Shown: positions 60,173-64,000 of the stretch, in pieces
How positions within the stretch are numbered: the stretch's first letter is position 1
Layout of the letters: each line of letters begins with the position of its first letter
Program-made: the position numbers and the translations under genes
Assembly: GCA_028293625.1 (NCBI GenBank)
Contig: JAQGOL010000005.1
Coordinates: 1-64,000 of the forward strand
Reading direction: 5' to 3'
Source: Chthoniobacteraceae bacterium
GTDB taxonomy: Bacteria > Verrucomicrobiota > Verrucomicrobiia > Chthoniobacterales > Chthoniobacteraceae
Length of the DNA: 64,000 nucleotides
The notes under the pieces: generated by a model
Seen by the model: only the letters and a program-made list of their open reading frames with translations
Databases searched by the model: none
What the model was told of the DNA's origin: nothing

Positions 60173-62049
60173 AGAACTTTTACCGTCACGTTGTCCACCT
60201 TGCCCGTGAAGTCGTTTGGTGCGGAGTAATCACCGACGGCACCCTTGCCATCGCTGCCAACGGTCAGCCCTTCGCCTGGTTGCGAGGGAATCGAGCCCGG
60301 CGCGTTGCCTTCACCGGCTGATTCGCCATCAATCAGAAGGACGACCTTTCCATCGGCTCCAAGGCGGGCTTCAAGAGAATGGGCGCCCGGGCCAACAGCT
60401 TTGTTACTGGTGATTGCCGTTAGTTCGCCCTGGATTCGGAGCGCAAACGCCAGTTTTCCGTCCTTCAGATAGAGCGCAAAGCCGTTTTTCCTGGCACCCT
60501 GGGCTACGATTACGCCGTTTGGCGTTCCGTCGTCGATTCGCGCTGCGATTGAGAGTGAATGGCGTGCAATTTGCGGCGATTCCTGGCCGCTAAGCGAGTC
60601 TCCCGTTTTCCATGGTCCCTGAGCGGCGGAAGTCGATGGCACTGGAGCGCCGGTTTCGGCAGCTGCCACTGCTTTCCGGGCACGTGGACCGCCCGGAGTC
60701 CATTTTGGCTCGATATTTTCGCGGTTCCAGACATCCCAGGCGCCGGCAAGTTCCTTGAGCTTTTCAGGCTCGGCGCTGGCGAGATTGGTTTGCTCGCCGA
60801 TATCTTTTGAGAGGTTGTAGAGCTGGGCGCCGTGCGTGTCGGCCACCCCTTTGTTCTCACCCTGCTCGGCGCCGCCCCCGGGTGCCTTGACGAGTTTCCA
60901 ATCGCCTTTGCGAATCGCAATCTGCTGGCCGAACCGCCAGTAAAGCGCGTCGTGAGGCGCTGCGGGCTTCTCGCCGGAAAGATAGGGAAGCAGATTGACG
61001 CCTTCAACCTTCCACGAGGGATCAAGCGGGACCTGCGCGGCGGCAAGCGCCGTTGGAAAGATATCAAGTTGAATCACGGGCCGGTCATCGACTTTGCCGG
61101 CGGGAATATGCCCTTTCCATTGTACAATGTAGGCAATCCGGATGCCGCCTTCCCATGTCTGCGCCTTGAATCCGCGCAGAGGTCCATTGCTGGAAGTGGT
61201 CTGGCGCGTGGGCCCGCCATTGTCGTTAAAGAAGAAAATAAGCGTCTCTTCCTCAAGATTGAGTTCCCGTAATTTGGCAAGTACCAGACCTACATTGTCA
61301 TCCAGTGCGGAAAGACCGGCGGCAAACTCCTTGCGCTTGGGATCGGTGATGTTGGGAAACCGGGAAAGATATTTTTCCGTCGATTTGAGCGGCTCGTGCA
61401 CCGCGTTGAAGGCGAGGTACGCAAACCACGGCTGGTCCTTGTGTTTTTCAATGAAGCCCGCCGTCTCGCGCCCGAACGCGTCGGTGCTGTAATCGATCTT
61501 ATCAAGTGCAACCCCGTTTTTCTGGATCGGATCACGTCCTTTGCCTTCGGCATCGAGATAACTGTGGGCGCCTCCCAGAAAACCGAAATATTCGTCAAAA
61601 CCGCGCCGCAGCGGATGGAACTCCGGCTCATAACCAAGATGTGATTTACCAAACCAGCCGGTGGCATAGCCGGCCGCTTTGAGCCGGTCGCCGAGTGTTT
61701 TTTCAGTGAGCGGCAGGCCGGCTTTTTCTCCGGCATTTTGCGCCGGTCCGGGATTAAATTCGTGTCCGAACCGCTGCTGATACCGGCCGGTTAAAAGTCC
61801 TGCGCGTGTTGGGCTGCAATACGGGCCGCTCACGTAGCCACTCGTGAAACGGATTCCATTGCCGGCAATGGAATCGACGTTTGGCGTCGGAATCTCCTTT
61901 GTGAAACCTTGAACGCTCAGTTCCCCGTAGCCAAGGTCGTCGGCGACGATCACCAGGATGTTCGGTTTCTTTTTGTCGGCGGCTTGCGCGGTAATTGCAA
62001 GACCGGCGAACGCAAGGACGGCGAGCGGGAGAGAGAAGCGAGGTTTCAT
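60169..62049 (-). CDS. Secreted sulfatase (Cys-type) with C-terminal lectin-like domain
   Basis: 626 residues from the ATG at 62049; the longer frame to 62163 lacks a signal peptide, whereas MKPRFSLPLAVLAFAGLAIT is one. The active site is SGPYCSPTRAGLLTGRY, so the Cys is converted to formylglycine by the next gene. Metal ligands in NILVIVADDLGYGELS and a later FNDNGGPTR. The last 150 residues (from about WKTGDSLSGQES) form a LamG/concanavalin-like domain. It desulfates a carbohydrate, as is usual in Verrucomicrobiota growing on sulfated glycans. Confidence 0.93.
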   Translation of the reverse strand: MKPRFSLPLAVLAFAGLAITAQAADKKKPNILVIVADDLGYGELSVQGFTKEIPTPNVDSIAGNGIRFTSGYVSGPYCSPTRAGLLTGRYQQRFGHEFNPGPAQNAGEKAGLPLTEKTLGDRLKAAGYATGWFGKSHLGYEPEFHPLRRGFDEYFGFLGGAHSYLDAEGKGRDPIQKNGVALDKIDYSTDAFGRETAGFIEKHKDQPWFAYLAFNAVHEPLKSTEKYLSRFPNITDPKRKEFAAGLSALDDNVGLVLAKLRELNLEEETLIFFFNDNGGPTRQTTSSNGPLRGFKAQTWEGGIRIAYIVQWKGHIPAGKVDDRPVIQLDIFPTALAAAQVPLDPSWKVEGVNLLPYLSGEKPAAPHDALYWRFGQQIAIRKGDWKLVKAPGGGAEQGENKGVADTHGAQLYNLSKDIGEQTNLASAEPEKLKELAGAWDVWNRENIEPKWTPGGPRARKAVAAAETGAPVPSTSAAQGPWKTGDSLSGQESPQIARHSLSIAARIDDGTPNGVIVAQGARKNGFALYLKDGKLAFALRIQGELTAITSNKAVGPGAHSLEARLGADGKVVLLIDGESAGEGNAPGSIPSQPGEGLTVGSDGKGAVGDYSAPNDFTGKVDNVTVKVL

Positions 62050-62366
62050 GAATGGAGAAAAGTTTTGAGATGAGGACGGAAGCGTTTTTAAGGGCACAAC
62101 ACCGCATACGGCGTGTGATGAATTAAATTCCGCGGAGGTATTGCGGATACGGCGGAGTGGCATGTCCGACGCGGGTCGTCACCGGGAGTCAGGGAAGACG
62201 ATGCGGGGAAAGTGCGCGGTGCGGATCGTTCTGTAAAGGGTTTTCTATACTAACTCGCTATAGAATCATTTTCCTCGCGGCATGCTTCCGCCAAAAACAT
62301 GGAACTTCCGCCTTTATCCATGCCCGGCGACCCTGCAACCTGCCCGTATCAACCCCTCATAACCGC

Positions 62367-64000
62367 ATGCGCTATCTCCGCCTTGTTTTCCTCTTTTGCC
62401 TTTCGTTTGCCATGACGAAGCTTCAAGCGGCATCTCCTCCCACCCTGGAGATTCGCGAAAATGATCATATCTGCCTGATTGGCAATACGCTGGCTGAGCG
62501 CATGCAGCATCACAACCACTGGGAGACGCTCCTGCATGGGAGGTTTCCAGCGCACAAACTCGTGGTGCGGAATCTGGCGTGGCCAGCGGATGAAGTGGTG
62601 CTTCGTCCGCGCGCCGAAGGTTTTGGCGAACCCGAAGAGCACCTGAAGTTCAGCAAGGCGGACGTCATCCTGGCGTTTTTTGGGTTTAATGAGTCGTTTG
62701 CGGGACCGCCGGGACTGGAACAGTTTAAGAGCGATCTCGATGCGTGGCTGGCAACGACATTAAAAGTCAATTACAGCGGCAAGGGCGCGCCACGGGTCGC
62801 GTTGGTCTCTCCGATTGCTCATGAAAACCTCGGGGACCGCAATTTACCGGACGGCACGGCCACGAACGCGAATCTTGAGCTCTACACGGAGGCGATGCGC
62901 CAGGTTGCGGCGAAACATGGGGTCCCATTCGCCGATGTATTTCATCCCACGCTGGCACTTTTCGGGCCGGCCAGGAGCAAGGATGAGGCGGTTTCAAAGA
63001 TCAGGCATACAATCAATGGCGTGCATTTAAGCAGGGAAGGGGACGTGCACTTTGCCGGTATTCTCGACAGGGCTCTTTTTGGTGAATGGCGTGGGGATCC
63101 CAAATTGAGCAAGGAACTGCAAAGTGAGATCGCCGATAAGAATTTTCATTGGTATCACCGCTATCGGATCGTCGATTCTTACTATGTTTATGGCGGACGC
63201 TCGGGATTGAAATTCGCCGACGGGCCGCAAACCAACCGCGATGTGATGCAACGCGAGCGGGAAGTCCTTGATATCAAGTGCGCCAATCGCGATGCGCGCA
63301 TTTGGGCTCTGGCCCAGGGCGGCGCGGTTTCGGAAAAAGCAGACGACTCCAATGTGCCGGAGTTCTTAAAGGTGGTGACTTCCTTCGGTGTAAACCAGAC
63401 GAAGACGCCCGATGGTTCAAAAGGTCAGGCAAGTAAAAACTCGGAAGCCGAATCCGCGCTGATCCTCCCCTCTGCGGAATCGCTTAAACGATTTAAGATG
63501 GCGCCTGGTTACGCCGTAAATCTCTTTGCCTCAGAAGAACAATTCCCCGAACTGGCCAACGCGGTGTCGACAGCTTTTGATGCCAAAGGACGGCTTTGGG
63601 TGGCCACGATGCCTAGTTATCCGCAATGGCGTCCGGGCGATGTGATGGGCGACAAACTCATCATCCTCACAGACAGCAATGGCGACGGGAAAGCCGATCA
63701 GATGAAAGTGTTCGCCGACGGATTGCATTTGCCGATCGGGTTTGAATTCGTCAATGGCGGAGTCCTGGTCAGCGGCCAGCGCGAAATGTTATTTTTAAAG
63801 GATACCGATGGCGATGACCGGGTCGATACCCGCGAGATCCTTTTAAGCGGCTTTGATTCAGCCGACAGCCATCACGTGACCAACGCTTTCACGTTTGATC
63901 CGGGCGGCGCGATCTACTTTCAGGAAGGCACCTTCCATCATACCCAGGTTGAAACGCCTTATGGGCCCGTGCGTTGTAAAAATGCGGGAACTTATCGTTA
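62367..64000 (+). CDS. PVC-type membrane-bound dehydrogenase, N-terminal part (runs off right edge)
   Basis: 544 codons from the ATG at 62367 to the window end. A signal peptide (MRYLRLVFLFCLSFAMTKLQ) is followed by an SGNH-hydrolase-like domain (residues about 25-240) with ENDHICLIGNTLAERMQHHN and KADVILAFFGFNESF. From about 380 a PVC-type beta-propeller begins: FKMAPGYAVNLFASEEQFPE, DAKGRLWVATMPSYPQWRPG, then ILTDSNGDGKADQMKVFADG. Proteins of this build often end in HEAT repeats and a c-type haem domain, which would lie beyond the window. It is one of the clearest markers for Verrucomicrobiota/Planctomycetes. Confidence 0.92.
   Translation, partial: MRYLRLVFLFCLSFAMTKLQAASPPTLEIRENDHICLIGNTLAERMQHHNHWETLLHGRFPAHKLVVRNLAWPADEVVLRPRAEGFGEPEEHLKFSKADVILAFFGFNESFAGPPGLEQFKSDLDAWLATTLKVNYSGKGAPRVALVSPIAHENLGDRNLPDGTATNANLELYTEAMRQVAAKHGVPFADVFHPTLALFGPARSKDEAVSKIRHTINGVHLSREGDVHFAGILDRALFGEWRGDPKLSKELQSEIADKNFHWYHRYRIVDSYYVYGGRSGLKFADGPQTNRDVMQREREVLDIKCANRDARIWALAQGGAVSEKADDSNVPEFLKVVTSFGVNQTKTPDGSKGQASKNSEAESALILPSAESLKRFKMAPGYAVNLFASEEQFPELANAVSTAFDAKGRLWVATMPSYPQWRPGDVMGDKLIILTDSNGDGKADQMKVFADGLHLPIGFEFVNGGVLVSGQREMLFLKDTDGDDRVDTREILLSGFDSADSHHVTNAFTFDPGGAIYFQEGTFHHTQVETPYGPVRCKNAGTYR

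Overview
The window looks like a chromosomal segment of a Verrucomicrobiota bacterium, possibly Spartobacteria/Chthoniobacterales-like. That assignment is inferred from gene families and not from a marker gene. The supporting signs are a PVC-type membrane-bound dehydrogenase gene running off the right edge, a Cys-type sulfatase coupled to a formylglycine-generating enzyme, a DUF1080 secreted protein, a Gfo/Idh/MocA oxidoreductase, a zinc-ribbon Ser/Thr kinase, moderately high G+C, and lpxA (an outer membrane with lipid A).

The left part (1 to about 27.4 kb) reads as accessory DNA. It has an IS630 transposase tail, many broken genes, and catabolic cassettes. From 1.96 to 11.3 kb lies a redox/hydrolase set: a cupin-carboxymuconolactone decarboxylase fusion, a Na+/H+ antiporter, an SMP-30-type lactonase, an SDR, an alpha/beta hydrolase, an AraC regulator and an aldo/keto reductase. 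Three near-identical 20-bp-phased direct repeats lie upstream of three of these transcription units and look like one AraC regulon. From 11.9 to 19.6 kb lies a molybdenum hydroxylase operon of the PaoABC type, with two tandem paralogous molybdenum subunits, an XdhC/PaoD maturation factor and a frameshifted MobA/MocA-like nucleotidyltransferase. A decayed second copy of the last gene sits at 1.4 kb. From 19.9 to 24.5 kb there are two RibD-C/DHFR-fold reductases around an ECF42-type sigma factor and its DGPF/YCII partner. The section ends with two tandem broken tyrosine recombinases abutting tRNA-Arg(ACG), a classical island boundary.

The right part (27.5 to 64 kb) looks like ordinary host chromosome. 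It holds an M14-type amidase, OsmC, a Ski2-like helicase with a cysteine cluster, an L,D-transpeptidase, a BrkB/YihY membrane protein, DUF1003, tRNA-Arg(CCG), Gfo/Idh/MocA, a Ser/Thr kinase, an esterase-SGNH fusion, Fe/Mn superoxide dismutase, DUF1080, a MauE/rhodanese cluster, a NYN-domain protein, a three-gene phosphorelay, a four-gene overlapping sugar-catabolic operon, CstA, a Dus enzyme, galE, a 3D-domain lipoprotein, lpxA, radC, the sulfatase/FGE pair and the PVC-type dehydrogenase.

Single-base length changes at short homopolymers break several otherwise well-conserved frames: the cupin, the MobA-like gene, a small ORF at 19.7 kb, integrase copy 1 and the 42-kb secreted protein. Either the assembly carries homopolymer errors or these are young pseudogenes. 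The strongest leads outside plain gene annotation are the three AraC-type operators, a separate family of triple 23-bp direct repeats at three loci, and an integrase frame interrupted only by two amber codons.
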